A DNA stretch of 64,000 bases from Pseudoxanthomonas sp. SE1 (GTDB taxonomy: Bacteria; Pseudomonadota; Gammaproteobacteria; Xanthomonadales; Xanthomonadaceae), in NCBI RefSeq assembly GCF_029542205.1, contig NZ_CP113783.1, forward strand, positions 921,001 through 985,000, given 5' to 3'. Positions within the stretch are counted from its first letter, which is position 1. Each line of letters starts with the position of its first letter. Shown in pieces: positions 1 through 8,655 of this stretch. Made by a program: the position numbers and the translations under genes. The notes beneath the pieces were generated by a model. The model was not told the DNA's origin and made no database searches. It saw nothing but the letters and a program-made list of their open reading frames with translations.

Positions 1-318
1 GCGCGGAAGGGGTTGGAGGCCTGGTACACGGTGTTGATCGAAATCCTGTGGCCGAAACATCGCATCCTGGAGGTGTACGCCAATGTCGCGGAATTCGGTG
101 ACGGGGTGTACGGCGGCCAGGCGGCGGCACGGCGTTACTGGGGCAAGGATGCGGCGCGCCTGACGCCGGCCGAAAGCGCGCGTCTGGCCGCGGTGCTGCC
201 GGCGCCGCGCCGCTACAGCGCGCAGAAACCCGGCCCCTACGTGCAGCGCCAGGCACGACGCATACAGCGGCAGGTCGGGCAGATCGGCGGCACGGCCTAT
301 CTGGAGACGTTGCGATGA
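1..318 (+). CDS. mtgA: Monofunctional peptidoglycan glycosyltransferase MtgA, C-terminal part
   Basis: The frame is open from base 1, so the gene starts left of the window and only its last 105 residues are present. The stretch [16 protein letters not shown] is the conserved late motif of glycosyltransferase family 51, and the flanking [11 protein letters not shown] is typical of the single-domain enzyme MtgA, which polymerises lipid II into glycan strands at the periplasmic face of the inner membrane. No transpeptidase domain follows, which supports MtgA over a bifunctional PBP1. The TGA overlaps the ATG of the next gene by four bases, so the two are probably translationally coupled. Confidence 0.93.
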   Translation, partial: ARKGLEAWYTVLIEILWPKHRILEVYANVAEFGDGVYGGQAAARRYWGKDAARLTPAESARLAAVLPAPRRYSAQKPGPYVQRQARRIQRQVGQIGGTAYLETLR

Positions 319-1358
319 GCGCGGTGGGTATTGTCTGGCAGGTTACCGTGGTGGTGGCCGCCTACAACGAAGCGCAAGCGCTGCCACTGCTGCATCCCCG
401 CATCGTGGCGGCGTTGGATGCGATGCCGGAGGTACAGGGGCGCGTGCTGTACGTGGACGACGGCAGCCGGGATGCCACGTGGCCGGTGTTGTGCGCGCTG
501 GCCGCAGCGGATTCCCGGGTCTCGGTGCTGCGGCTTTCACGTAACTTCGGCAAGGAAGCGGCGCTGACGGCGGGACTGGATCGGGTGGACACCGGTGCAG
601 CGCTGATCCTGGATGCCGATGGTCAGGATCCTCCGGAGCTGATTGGCGAATTCGTACGCCAGTGGCAGGCCGGCCACGACAACGTGCACGGCACGCGGAT
701 CGCGCGTGAAGGCGAGGGCTGGCTGAAGCGCGCCACGGCGCATGCGTTCTACCGCGTGATCGGCCGCTTGTCGAAGACGCCCATTCCTGCCGACACGGGC
801 GACTTCCGGCTGCTGTCGCCGCGTGCGCTTGCCGCGTTGCGCGAACTGCGGGAGCGGCACCGGTTCATGAAGGGGCTGTTCGGCTGGGTCGGATTCAACC
901 AGGTGGCAGTGCCCTACCATCGCGAGGCGCGCGTGGCCGGCAGCAGCAGCTTCGGCTTCTGGAAGCTGTGGAACTTCGCGCTGGAGGGCATCACCAGTTT
1001 CACCACGGCGCCGTTGAGGGTCGCGACCTACATCGGCGTGCTCACGGCACTGTTGGCGTTCGCGTTCGCCATCTACATCGTGACCAAGGCATTCCTGTTC
1101 GGCGATCCGGTGGCAGGCTGGCCCACCATGATGGTGGTCATCCTGTTCCTCGGTGGTACGCAGTTGGTGGCGCTGGGGCTGATCGGCGAATACCTGGGCC
1201 GTCTGTACGAGGAATCCAAGCAACGTCCGCTGTACCTGGTCGACACGTGGCAACCGGCGGCGGCAGGAGTATCCTTGCCCGTGCCAGATCGACCCGCTCC
1301 CTGTCCCGGAGATCGCCATGCGCACGGTTCGTCAGTTGCTGGGGTCCAAGACCCCTGA
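315..1358 (+). CDS. Family 2 glycosyltransferase with C-terminal membrane anchor (GtrB/DPM1-like)
   Basis: A 347-residue protein. The GT-A nucleotide-sugar domain is at the N-terminus, with DDGSRD at residues 48-53 and DADGQDPP at about 100-107 as the metal and donor binding signatures. Two hydrophobic segments follow from about residue 235. This arrangement is that of polyprenyl-phosphate glycosyltransferases such as GtrB, ArnC and DPM1-like enzymes, which charge undecaprenyl phosphate with a sugar on the cytoplasmic face. The exact sugar cannot be read from sequence. The ATG overlaps the mtgA stop. The C-terminal 13 codons overlap the next gene in another frame, an unusually long 41-base overlap. 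Confidence 0.85.
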   Translation: MSAVGIVWQVTVVVAAYNEAQALPLLHPRIVAALDAMPEVQGRVLYVDDGSRDATWPVLCALAAADSRVSVLRLSRNFGKEAALTAGLDRVDTGAALILDADGQDPPELIGEFVRQWQAGHDNVHGTRIAREGEGWLKRATAHAFYRVIGRLSKTPIPADTGDFRLLSPRALAALRELRERHRFMKGLFGWVGFNQVAVPYHREARVAGSSSFGFWKLWNFALEGITSFTTAPLRVATYIGVLTALLAFAFAIYIVTKAFLFGDPVAGWPTMMVVILFLGGTQLVALGLIGEYLGRLYEESKQRPLYLVDTWQPAAAGVSLPVPDRPAPCPGDRHAHGSSVAGVQDP

Positions 1359-1746
1359 AGTCTTTTCGGTTTCGCCCGACGCCTCCGTCCTCGATGCCAT
1401 CAAGCTGATGGCGGAGAAGGGCGTGGGTGCGGTACTCGCCATGCAGGGCGCGCGACTCTGCGGCATCGTGTCCGAGCGCGACTATGCGCGCAAGGTGGTG
1501 TTGCAGGGACGTTCGTCATCCAATACGCCGGTACGCGACATCATGACGGCAAAGGTGGTGACGGTGCGTCCTGACGACAGTGTCGACCACTGCATGCAGA
1601 TCGTCACCGAGCATCGCATCCGCCATCTGCCGGTGGTGGAGGGTGAGGCGATCGTCGGCGTGATTTCCATCGGTGACCTGGTCAAGGCCGTGATCGAGGA
1701 CCAGCAGGTCGAACTGGACCAGTTGCAGCGCTATATCGCCAGCTGA
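1318..1746 (+). CDS. CBS-pair domain protein
   Basis: 142 residues made almost entirely of two CBS motifs, roughly 8-60 and 75-130 (PDASVLDAIKLMAEKGVGAV and HRIRHLPVVEGEAIVGVISI). Stand-alone CBS pairs bind adenosine nucleotides and act as energy sensors or regulatory subunits. The partner is unknown. The start ATG is preceded by GGAGATCGCC, a plausible ribosome binding site, and lies inside the 3' end of the glycosyltransferase gene. The gene ends only 11 bases before the convergent AsmA-like gene. Confidence 0.88.
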   Translation: MRTVRQLLGSKTPEVFSVSPDASVLDAIKLMAEKGVGAVLAMQGARLCGIVSERDYARKVVLQGRSSSNTPVRDIMTAKVVTVRPDDSVDHCMQIVTEHRIRHLPVVEGEAIVGVISIGDLVKAVIEDQQVELDQLQRYIAS

Positions 1747-1757
1747 GGCGCGTACGC

Positions 1758-3707
1758 CTACTTCGCGTATTGCCCGCCGCAGCCACTGTCTTCACCGGGA
1801 CCGACTTCGATCGTCGCCAGTAGCGCGGCCGGCGGCGCGATGCTGCCGAGTGCGAGCGCAGTGGCGCCGCGCAGGCCGAGTCGTTTGAAGTCGGGACGGA
1901 ACGAGGGGTCCTTGAACGTGCCGCCCACCACCAGCGGAGAGCGCAGCGCCAGGATGCTGCGGTCCTTCGGCCTTGGACGCAGTTCCAGGTCCAGCGTCTC
2001 GTCCTTCAGGCTGATTTCGCCCTTGCCGACGATGAGCGTGTCGGTGGTGTCGAACGCGAGCGCACGTGCCTGCATCACGCCGCCCTTGACGGCAAAATCG
2101 CCGAAAGCGCAGCGGACGGGCACGGTGCGGTCTTTCGTCACCAGGAACTTCAACGCCTCGGCGATATCGAGGCCTGCCAGTTCCATCAGCAGGTTGCTGA
2201 TCTGACCACGTCCCATACCGATGGCGACATCGCCGTCCGCGGTCCCCAGGATCCCCGCGATCGAGTTGCCGGTGCCCGCCAGCGTCATGTCGCCGCCGAT
2301 GCGGCCGATGGCGGTCTGCGTGAGCTCGGCACGCGGGAACAACTCGCCCAGGTCGAGCCGGCGCGCGGAGATCGTCGCCTGGGTGCGGATGGTGTCGCTG
2401 CGCGCATCCATGCGGATCTGCGAGCGGATGTCTCCCTGCGCCACACCGAAATTCAACGGCTCCAATCGCAACAGGCCCGCGTCCAGGAACAGATGCGCAT
2501 CCATGTCTTCGATGGGAAGGCGGGGCGCGTTGATGCGGTGCGCCTTCCACCGCACGTCGGCATCCATTGCGCGCAGCTTTGTGAGGTTGTAAGGCGTATC
2601 GGGTAGCAGGCGCGCACCTGCCGCAAGATCGGCCGCTTCCGCCCGCTGCCCTGCATTGCTGGTTTCACCGCCGCCGGTCTGCGGTGGCGCACCGACGAAG
2701 CCCGCAAGATCGTCGAAATCCAGCCGCTTCGAAACCAGGTTCGCCGTCAGCAAGGGCCGATCGCGGCCCACGATCACCGCGGCCGAGCCTCGAAGATCGC
2801 TATCGCCGACCACGCCGGCGAAATCGTCGTAGCGCCACGTACTGCCGTCGCGCGTGAAACGGCCATCCAGCCGATACGGCGGTGTCGGTGGCGTGGCGAC
2901 GCCGATCAGGGGGAACAGGTCTTCCATATCCTGTCCGGCCAATCTCAACCGCAGATCGAAGTCGCGCAGGTGGAAGGGATCGAGCAGCGTGCCGCGCGCA
3001 TGGGCATGGGTCGTGCCCGCGCTCGCGCGCAGGTTGATGCGATAGGGTTTGTCGGTATCGCGCAGGGCGAGGGGAGATGCCACCTGGCCCGCGAGCGTGA
3101 AGCGGTTGCCCGCCCAGCGACCCTTGCCCTCCACATCCACCGCGGACGCTTCGCCCGGCGTGGGTGCCCGCGCGCTGTCGAGCGCGATGTCGACCTCGGT
3201 CTTCCGTGCCGGATCCAGGAACAGCAGCCGGCCGTCGTCGATCCACAGGTCGTGATACGTCGTGCGGCGCCCGCCGTTCGCGTCGCCGAACACCCAGTTG
3301 CCTGTGCCGTCCGGTCCGGTTTCCAGCCGCAGCTGCGGCCGGGTCAGGTGGATGCGCGGGATGCGGGTCTCGCGGAGGAAGACCAGCGGGAACACATCCA
3401 CGCTCAACTCTGCGCGGTCGGCCGACGCCATCGTGGGGACCTTGGACCAGGCGGCGTTGCCGAAGGTCAGGGCCTCCGCGCGGAGCGTCGTCACACGTCC
3501 CACATCGACATCGAGGTTGCCCGCGATATGGAAACTGCGCCCTGTCTGCCATTCCACGACGTGCTCGATCGGGCGGCGGAGCCAGTTCCACTCGAACAGG
3601 ATCGCCACCACCACGATCACCGCCGCCAGTACGCCCAGCACCAGAGCGCTGGTCCGCGACAGCGGGCGCAACCCAGGGCGGCGGCGAGGGACGGGTGCGT
3701 CGTTCAT
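1758..3707 (-). CDS. AsmA family envelope protein
   Basis: About 649 residues. A short basic N-terminus is followed by one transmembrane segment (about residues 20-39), then a long periplasmic region with the AsmA pattern (LTRPQLRLETGPDGTGNW, DFAVKGGVMQARALAFDTTD, LRSPLVVGGTFKDPSFRPD). AsmA-like proteins are anchored in the inner membrane; several members are implicated in phospholipid transport and outer-membrane assembly. I chose the ATG at 3707; a GTG seven codons upstream is possible but has no better ribosome binding site. The gene is convergent with the CBS protein and lies downstream of the PAQR gene on the same strand. Confidence 0.85.
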   Translation of the reverse strand: MNDAPVPRRRPGLRPLSRTSALVLGVLAAVIVVVAILFEWNWLRRPIEHVVEWQTGRSFHIAGNLDVDVGRVTTLRAEALTFGNAAWSKVPTMASADRAELSVDVFPLVFLRETRIPRIHLTRPQLRLETGPDGTGNWVFGDANGGRRTTYHDLWIDDGRLLFLDPARKTEVDIALDSARAPTPGEASAVDVEGKGRWAGNRFTLAGQVASPLALRDTDKPYRINLRASAGTTHAHARGTLLDPFHLRDFDLRLRLAGQDMEDLFPLIGVATPPTPPYRLDGRFTRDGSTWRYDDFAGVVGDSDLRGSAAVIVGRDRPLLTANLVSKRLDFDDLAGFVGAPPQTGGGETSNAGQRAEAADLAAGARLLPDTPYNLTKLRAMDADVRWKAHRINAPRLPIEDMDAHLFLDAGLLRLEPLNFGVAQGDIRSQIRMDARSDTIRTQATISARRLDLGELFPRAELTQTAIGRIGGDMTLAGTGNSIAGILGTADGDVAIGMGRGQISNLLMELAGLDIAEALKFLVTKDRTVPVRCAFGDFAVKGGVMQARALAFDTTDTLIVGKGEISLKDETLDLELRPRPKDRSILALRSPLVVGGTFKDPSFRPDFKRLGLRGATALALGSIAPPAALLATIEVGPGEDSGCGGQYAK

Positions 3708-3794
3708 GGCCCCATGGTTGGGAACCACGTGTTCACATGCCGCGAAGCAGCCGCTCAGCGGTTCATGCGCGGGACACCAACGTCGACGCGCGAT

Positions 3795-4487
3795 TCACGC
3801 CAGGCGAGGCTGCAGCACCTGCTGGGTGACCGCCACGAAGTGGCAGACGCTGCCCGCGATGACGAAAAGATGCCAGATGGTGTGCGAATAGCGGATCGAT
3901 TCGCGGTGATAGAAAAACGTGCCCAAGGTATAGAACAAGCCACCGGCCAGCATCCATCCCAGCGTCCACGGGTCGACGGACGTCAGCAGCGGCTTGATCG
4001 CCACGACCACCAGCCAGCCCATCGCGATGTAGATGATGGTGGAGAGCAACTTGAAGCGGCCGGTGTAGAAGAGCTTGAAGATCACGCCGGCGATGGCGAG
4101 CGTCCAGATGGCCGTGAACAACCCCCAGCCCCACGGGCCGCGCAGTCCGATCAGGGTGAACGGGGTATAGGTGCCTGCGATCAGCAGGTAGATCGCGCAG
4201 TGGTCGAAGACCTTCAGCCGTCCCTTCGCCACCGGGTGCTGGATGGCGTGGTACAGCGTGGAGGCCGTGTAGAGCAGGAGCAGCGTCACGCCGAACACGA
4301 TGGAGGCGCCCAGCTGCCAGCCATCGCCATGGATGGCCGCCAGCGTGATCAGCACCGCGCCGCCCGCGAGCGCGGCGACGGCACCCAGGCCGTGCGTCAG
4401 TGCGCTCGCGATCTCGTCGCGGATATCGACCAGGTGATCCGCCCGCTTGCGGGCGCGCAGGGACTTGAGGGGGGAGGAATCGGACAT
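3795..4487 (-). CDS. PAQR / hemolysin III family membrane protein
   Basis: 230 residues with seven hydrophobic segments and the PAQR signatures TASTLYHAIQHP near the first third, FDHCAIYLLIAGTYTPF in the middle and SHTIWHLFVIAGSVCHF at the C-terminus; the conserved Ser/His/Asp/His residues form the putative metal site. Bacterial members are called hemolysin III (YqfA, TrhA); recent work links some to membrane lipid homeostasis rather than haemolysis. It is monocistronic or co-transcribed with the AsmA-like gene 87 bases downstream. Confidence 0.92.
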   Translation of the reverse strand: MSDSSPLKSLRARKRADHLVDIRDEIASALTHGLGAVAALAGGAVLITLAAIHGDGWQLGASIVFGVTLLLLYTASTLYHAIQHPVAKGRLKVFDHCAIYLLIAGTYTPFTLIGLRGPWGWGLFTAIWTLAIAGVIFKLFYTGRFKLLSTIIYIAMGWLVVVAIKPLLTSVDPWTLGWMLAGGLFYTLGTFFYHRESIRYSHTIWHLFVIAGSVCHFVAVTQQVLQPRLA

Positions 4488-4618
4488 GACGCAACGTTAC
4501 CGCAATGCAGCACGCGGTGCATGGCGCGACCGCGGGTGGTCAGCGCAGGGAAAGGCTTCCCGAGGCGGGGCGGACAATGCGGGCGACATCGATGAACCCG
4601 CACGTCCGTCGACGTCGA

Positions 4619-6235
4619 TCATCCCAGGTCCACGCTGTGCGCGTGCTCGCGCGTGGCCAGGAATGCCACGTCCGGCGCGCGTTCCTGTGCCAGTTGCAGG
4701 TTCACCCGCGTCGGCGCCAGGTAGACCAACTGGCCCGCGGCATCCAGCGCCAGGTTCATGGCGTTCTTGTCGCGGAATTCTTCGAGCTTCTTCGCGTTGT
4801 CGCAGCGGATCCAGCGCGCCGTGGCGACGCTGACGTTCTCGAACGACGCGTCCACGCCGTACTCGTCCTTCAGGCGGTAGGCCACCACGTCGAACTGCAG
4901 CACGCCCACCGCGCCGAGGATCAGGTCGTTGCTCATCAGCGGGCGGAAGAACTGGGTGGCGCCTTCCTCGCTTAGCTGCGCCAGGCCCTTCTGCAGTTGC
5001 TTGAGCTTGAGCGGGTCGCGCAGTCGGGCGCGGCGGAACAGTTCCGGCGCGAAGTTGGGGATGCCGGTGAACGACAGCGCTTCGCCTTCGGTGAACGTAT
5101 CGCCGATGGAGATGGTGCCGTGGTTGTGGATGCCGATCACGTCGCCGGGATACGCCTCGGCGGCGATCTCGCGGTCGCTGGCCATGAAGGTCAGCGCATT
5201 CGCCAGCTTCATTTCCTTGCCGCTGCGCACGTGGAAGGTCTTCATGCCCGCCTCGAAGCGCCCCGAACACACGCGCATGAACGCCACGCGGTCGCGGTGC
5301 TGCGGGTCCATGTTGGCCTGGATCTTGAACACGAAGCCGGTCAGCCGGTTCTCGTCCGGCTGCACCTTGCGGCCGGTGGTCTCGCGGGGCTGCGGCGACG
5401 GTGCGTGCTCGACGAAGAAATCCAGCAGCGGCTGCACGCCGAAGTTGTTGACGCCCGAGCCGAAGAACACCGGCGTCTGCTTGCCGTCCAGGTACGCCTG
5501 CTTGTCGAACGGATGGCTGGCGCCCTGCACCAGTTCCAGTTCATCGCGCAGCGAGGCCAGCATCTCGCTGCCGATGCGCGCTTCAAGCTGGGGATCGTCC
5601 AGCGAGGCGAAGATGGTGGAATCCTGGCGGGTGAAGTTGCGGCCCGGTTCGTACAGGTGCACTTCGCCGGTCAGCAGGTGCACCACGCCCTTCAGCCGCT
5701 GGCCCATGCCGATCGGCCAGGTCACGGGCGCACACTGGATGCCGAGCACGCTTTCCACTTCGTCCAGCAGGTCGATCGGGTCCTTGCCCTCGCGGTCCAG
5801 CTTGTTGATGAAGGTTATGATGGGCGTGTCGCGCAGGCGGCATACCTCCATCAGCTTGATCGTGCGCTCTTCCACGCCCTTGGCCACGTCGATGACCATC
5901 AGCGCGCTGTCCACCGCGGTGAGCACGCGGTAGGTGTCCTCGCCGAAGTCCGCGTGGCCCGGCGTGTCCAGCAGGTTGACGATCTTGCCGTCGTACGGGA
6001 ACTGCATCACCGACGAGGTGACGGAGATGCCGCGCTCCTTCTCCAGCGCCATCCAGTCCGAGGTCGCGTGGCGCGCGGCCTTGCGGCCCTTCACCGAGCC
6101 GGCCATCTGGATCGCGCCGCCGAACAGCAGCAGCTTTTCGGTCAGCGTGGTCTTGCCGGCGTCGGGGTGGGAAATGATGGCGAAGGTACGGCGGCGCGCC
6201 GCTTCGGAGGCCACTGCGCTTTTCGGATCGGACAT
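4619..6235 (-). CDS. prfC: Peptide chain release factor 3 (RF3)
   Basis: 538 residues, close to the usual 529. The G-domain begins with [18 protein letters not shown] (G1) followed by [14 protein letters not shown] (G3) and [10 protein letters not shown] (G4), and the C-terminal half carries the RF3-specific region ending in a [21 protein letters not shown] tail. RF3 is the GTPase that recycles RF1 and RF2 from the ribosome after peptide release. The start at 6235 is supported by a TATAAT -10 element about 46 bases upstream. It is read as a single gene. Confidence 0.97.
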   Translation of the reverse strand: MSDPKSAVASEAARRRTFAIISHPDAGKTTLTEKLLLFGGAIQMAGSVKGRKAARHATSDWMALEKERGISVTSSVMQFPYDGKIVNLLDTPGHADFGEDTYRVLTAVDSALMVIDVAKGVEERTIKLMEVCRLRDTPIITFINKLDREGKDPIDLLDEVESVLGIQCAPVTWPIGMGQRLKGVVHLLTGEVHLYEPGRNFTRQDSTIFASLDDPQLEARIGSEMLASLRDELELVQGASHPFDKQAYLDGKQTPVFFGSGVNNFGVQPLLDFFVEHAPSPQPRETTGRKVQPDENRLTGFVFKIQANMDPQHRDRVAFMRVCSGRFEAGMKTFHVRSGKEMKLANALTFMASDREIAAEAYPGDVIGIHNHGTISIGDTFTEGEALSFTGIPNFAPELFRRARLRDPLKLKQLQKGLAQLSEEGATQFFRPLMSNDLILGAVGVLQFDVVAYRLKDEYGVDASFENVSVATARWIRCDNAKKLEEFRDKNAMNLALDAAGQLVYLAPTRVNLQLAQERAPDVAFLATREHAHSVDLG

Positions 6236-6280
6236 GGGGCGGGCGCCCGGACGGGCACGGAGAAAGCGGGGAGGGGCGCG

Positions 6281-6286
6281 ATTATA
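6281..6286 (-). promoter_or_regulatory. Putative -10 box of prfC
   Basis: On the minus strand the sequence is TATAAT, a perfect sigma-70 -10 hexamer, in an otherwise very GC-rich gap and 46 bases upstream of the prfC ATG. No good -35 hexamer is seen at 17 bases, so this rests on the -10 box and its position. Confidence 0.55.
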
Positions 6287-6319
6287 GCGGGGCGCGGGGG
6301 AGGGATCGCCGGCGCCGGC

Positions 6320-7246
6320 TCAACGGCTGGCCGGGAACTGCAACCGCCCCAGGGGACCGAACATCCGGAACGGCACCGATTCCAGCCGCATGCCGCGGTT
6401 GGCCTGCACCACGAAATGCAGGTGCGGTGCGGTGGAGAACCCCGTATTGCCCGACAGCCCGATGTATTGGCCCTTGCGCACGTACTGGCCCACGCGCACC
6501 TGCGCGCCTTCCGCCTTGAGGTGTGCGTACAGCGCCATGCTGCCGTCCGGGTGCAGGATGCGGATGAAATTGGCGCGCCCGCCGTACTTCTCGCGGTTCA
6601 GCCCGGCCTTCTCGAAGTCGGATTCCACCTGCATCACCAACCCTTCGCGGGCCGCCACGATCCGCGTGCCCTCGGGAACCGCGAAATCCACCGCGTGCAG
6701 GTTCTGTACGTCGCTGTGGCTGAACCGGCCGCCCGGCCCCTGGTCCACGCGCACGCGTCCGTAGTCGAACGGCACACGGTACTCGTAGTCCTGCGGACGA
6801 CTGGTCGGGTCGCCGGGCATGCCGTCGAGGGTCAGTTCGAAATCGCCGCCCCGCAGCGGATCCGTCACGGCGATATCGGCCACCAGCACGCTGCTGCGCG
6901 CGGGCACCACGGCGCGGGCCGGCAGCGCGGGCGTGCTGCGCACGTCGCGTTGGCGACGGAAGCCGAGCTGCACTTCCACCGGCCCATGCATCAGGTTGTC
7001 GGCCCAGGCCTGGTAGCGCAGTCCCTGCCTCTCCAGCCGCAGGCGTACCAGCGCACTGGGTGGATTGCGGAACCGCATGACGTCCACGCTGCTGTCGGCC
7101 AGTTGGTCGGGCGGTGGGGGCTGGTCGCCGTACTGAGTGTAGCCCTGCTTGTCCTTCCAGCGGTACAGGCGCGCGGCATCCAACTCGCCGACGCTGCCGA
7201 GCAGCACGGCGATGCCGCAGGCCGCCGCCAGCACGCGTACGTTCAC
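6320..7246 (-). CDS. M23 (LytM-type) peptidase with N-terminal DUF4124
   Basis: 308 residues from a GTG start at 7246 that overlaps the TGA of the upstream gene (GTGA), so the two are coupled. A signal peptide (residues 1-24) is followed by a DUF4124 segment (ARLYRWKDKQGYTQYGDQPP), a middle beta-rich region, and a C-terminal LytM domain with SHSDVQNLHAVDFAVPEG, a GGRANFIRILHPDGSMALYA stretch and the zinc motif HLHF. M23 enzymes cut peptidoglycan cross-links or act as activators when zinc ligands are lost; here the H-x-H motif is present. It is exported. The substrate is inferred from the family. Confidence 0.87.
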   Translation of the reverse strand: MNVRVLAAACGIAVLLGSVGELDAARLYRWKDKQGYTQYGDQPPPPDQLADSSVDVMRFRNPPSALVRLRLERQGLRYQAWADNLMHGPVEVQLGFRRQRDVRSTPALPARAVVPARSSVLVADIAVTDPLRGGDFELTLDGMPGDPTSRPQDYEYRVPFDYGRVRVDQGPGGRFSHSDVQNLHAVDFAVPEGTRIVAAREGLVMQVESDFEKAGLNREKYGGRANFIRILHPDGSMALYAHLKAEGAQVRVGQYVRKGQYIGLSGNTGFSTAPHLHFVVQANRGMRLESVPFRMFGPLGRLQFPASR

Positions 7247-8334
7247 CGCGGGCAGTCGCCCTGCAGGTCGAGTGCGCGGGCGATGTCGCGCAGGTCGAAG
7301 GCGGCCAGCGCGACATCGTTGTGCAACGCGAACAGCGCGCCAGCAGGGAAGCGAGAGGTCGGCATCGCGTAGACCGTCTCGCCGTCGGTGTTGGCCGTCA
7401 CCTGTCCGGAAAACACGCCGCGGGGCGCCAGCGTGGCGCGGTCGAACACGCGGAAGCGGGTCGGCGTCAGCTGGTCCACAGCCACCCAGTAACCGGCGTC
7501 CGCGCTGCATGCCCAGAGCGCGATGCCTTCGGCATCGGCGTCGAAGGTGCTCAGACTGCGGCCGTTGTAGTGACCGGCCAGCGTGTAGTCGCGCAGCGTG
7601 GAGCCGACGCGCCGGTCTTCCTCGGCGATCAGCAGGCGCCCGTGTGCCGGGTCGCCGGCGATCGATTCGACCATGCGCAGCGCGCCCGCCGCGCCCGTAT
7701 CGCCGAACTGGCCCAGCAGCCGTGTCTCCAGCTTGCCCCCTTCCTCGACGCGCACCTGGAATCGCTTCACGCGACCTACCAGTTCCTCCATCGGAGGCAG
7801 TTTCATGGTGCGGAAATCGGCCATGAAACTGTCGGTGACGAACAACTCCAGCTCGCCCGGTGCGGTTTCGTGCACCCACAGCCCGTACGGCGCACGCAGC
7901 ACATCGGCACCGAAGGCGCCCAACGGCGCGAATTTCGGCAGCCGGAACGCCTGCACGCGGTGGTTGTCGCGTTCGGCCACGAACAACAGGTCGCCGAACA
8001 CCGCGATGCCGTTGGGACGATTGAACTGGCCCACCGCGTCGCCGGACGCGCCAACCGTACGCAGGCGCTGGCCGGTGTCCGCGTCGTAGACGGCAAGGTG
8101 ATGGGTGGCCTTGGCTGTGGCGATCAGCCAGACCTGGCCGTCCTCGGTCGGCCACGCCACGAGCGAGTCCAACTCGTCGCCGGCCACCGGCTCGGATACC
8201 CAGGCCTCGGGAATGATGGCGTCCGCGGCGGTCTTGGGCGGCGGTGCGGGTGGGGTGGAGGTGTGCAGGGGGGCGGTGGAGCAGGCGGCCAGCAGCACCG
8301 CACAGAGACCGCCCAGGAGGCAATTCCGGGTCAT
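7243..8334 (-). CDS. Phytase-like beta-propeller lipoprotein
   Basis: 363 residues starting with a lipoprotein signal whose lipobox is LLAAC (Cys18). The rest has the repetitive pattern of a six-bladed propeller (RPNGIAVFGDLLFVAERDNH, YDADTGQRLRTVGASGDAVG) and ends in a segment similar to the beta-propeller phytase family (PTSRFPAGALFALHND). Family phytases release phosphate from phytate with calcium; I cannot confirm that the calcium-binding acidic residues are intact, so a non-enzymatic propeller remains possible. It is divergent from the methionine operon and coupled to the M23 gene downstream. Confidence 0.72.
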   Translation of the reverse strand: MTRNCLLGGLCAVLLAACSTAPLHTSTPPAPPPKTAADAIIPEAWVSEPVAGDELDSLVAWPTEDGQVWLIATAKATHHLAVYDADTGQRLRTVGASGDAVGQFNRPNGIAVFGDLLFVAERDNHRVQAFRLPKFAPLGAFGADVLRAPYGLWVHETAPGELELFVTDSFMADFRTMKLPPMEELVGRVKRFQVRVEEGGKLETRLLGQFGDTGAAGALRMVESIAGDPAHGRLLIAEEDRRVGSTLRDYTLAGHYNGRSLSTFDADAEGIALWACSADAGYWVAVDQLTPTRFRVFDRATLAPRGVFSGQVTANTDGETVYAMPTSRFPAGALFALHNDVALAAFDLRDIARALDLQGDCPR

Positions 8335-8391
8335 GTTGTGAATTATGCGTTATCGCTGTGGCGGCCGGCAGGGAGACGAACGTCAAATTTC

Positions 8392-8415
8392 ATCGCTTCA
8401 TCCGAATAAAGCGAT
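8392..8415. promoter_or_regulatory. Palindrome, candidate operator upstream of metX
   Basis: ATCGCTT, ten bases, AAGCGAT forms a perfect 7-bp inverted repeat whose right arm touches the -35 box of the metX promoter. The position suits a repressor or activator of methionine genes. I do not recognise the factor; the site is called from symmetry and location only. Confidence 0.4.
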
Positions 8416-8443
8416 TGACATCGGCGGAAACCGGCGGCAGAGT
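8415..8443 (+). promoter_or_regulatory. Putative sigma-70 promoter of the metX-metB-hom operon
   Basis: A perfect TTGACA (8415-8420), a 17-base spacer and a weak CAGAGT (8438-8443) place the transcript start near 8450, exactly where the riboswitch begins. The -35 is convincing, the -10 is poor. Confidence 0.55.
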
Positions 8444-8448
8444 GGCCT

Positions 8449-8563
8449 CACCATCGAGACCGGCAGAGGGACAGGCCCGAAGAAGCCGGGGCAGCCAGCG
8501 ACGCGCAAGCGCCGTGTAGGTGCCAAATCCTGCGGGGACCTCTGCGTCTGCCGGAAGATGGTT
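8449..8563 (+). ncRNA. SAM-I (S-box) riboswitch
   Basis: The segment carries the S-box core: GAGGGACAGGCCCGA then AGAAGCC, GGGGCAGCC, a short GC hairpin (8501-8515), and GGTGCCAAATCCTGC (8519-8533). The P1 helix is ACCATC at 8450-8455 with GATGGT at 8557-8562. This aptamer binds S-adenosylmethionine and shuts off methionine genes when SAM is plentiful. It lies 94 bases upstream of metX, between a TTGACA promoter and the coding start, so it controls the whole metX-metB-hom operon. SAM-I aptamers are best known from Firmicutes, but are also known upstream of met genes in Xanthomonads. Confidence 0.92.
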
Positions 8564-8634
8564 CGTACCGTGTCCTCAGCACGGCGAACGCGAGCTCCGC
8601 GAAGCTCGGTGGTGCAGTCCCGTCCCGCAAGGGA
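8561..8634 (+). promoter_or_regulatory. Expression-platform hairpins between riboswitch and metX
   Basis: Three hairpins follow the aptamer: GTTCG-CCGTG with CACGG-CGAAC (8561-8589), GAGCT with AGCTC (about 8592-8607), and TCCC-GCAA-GGGA (8623-8634), the last burying the only AAGGGA purine run upstream of metX. No U-run follows any of them, so control of translation looks likelier than termination. The first hairpin begins inside the 3' strand of P1, so the two structures compete for at least two bases. Confidence 0.45.
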
Positions 8635-8655
8635 TCACGCCCACCGGATGCCGCC

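Noticed and set aside
4997..7372. Plus-strand open frame of 791 codons opposite prfC and the M23 gene
   Set aside because: It crosses two genuine minus-strand genes and shows only shadow composition.
8561..8607. Intrinsic terminator after the SAM riboswitch
   Set aside because: Hairpins are GC-rich but no U-run follows; translation control is the better reading.
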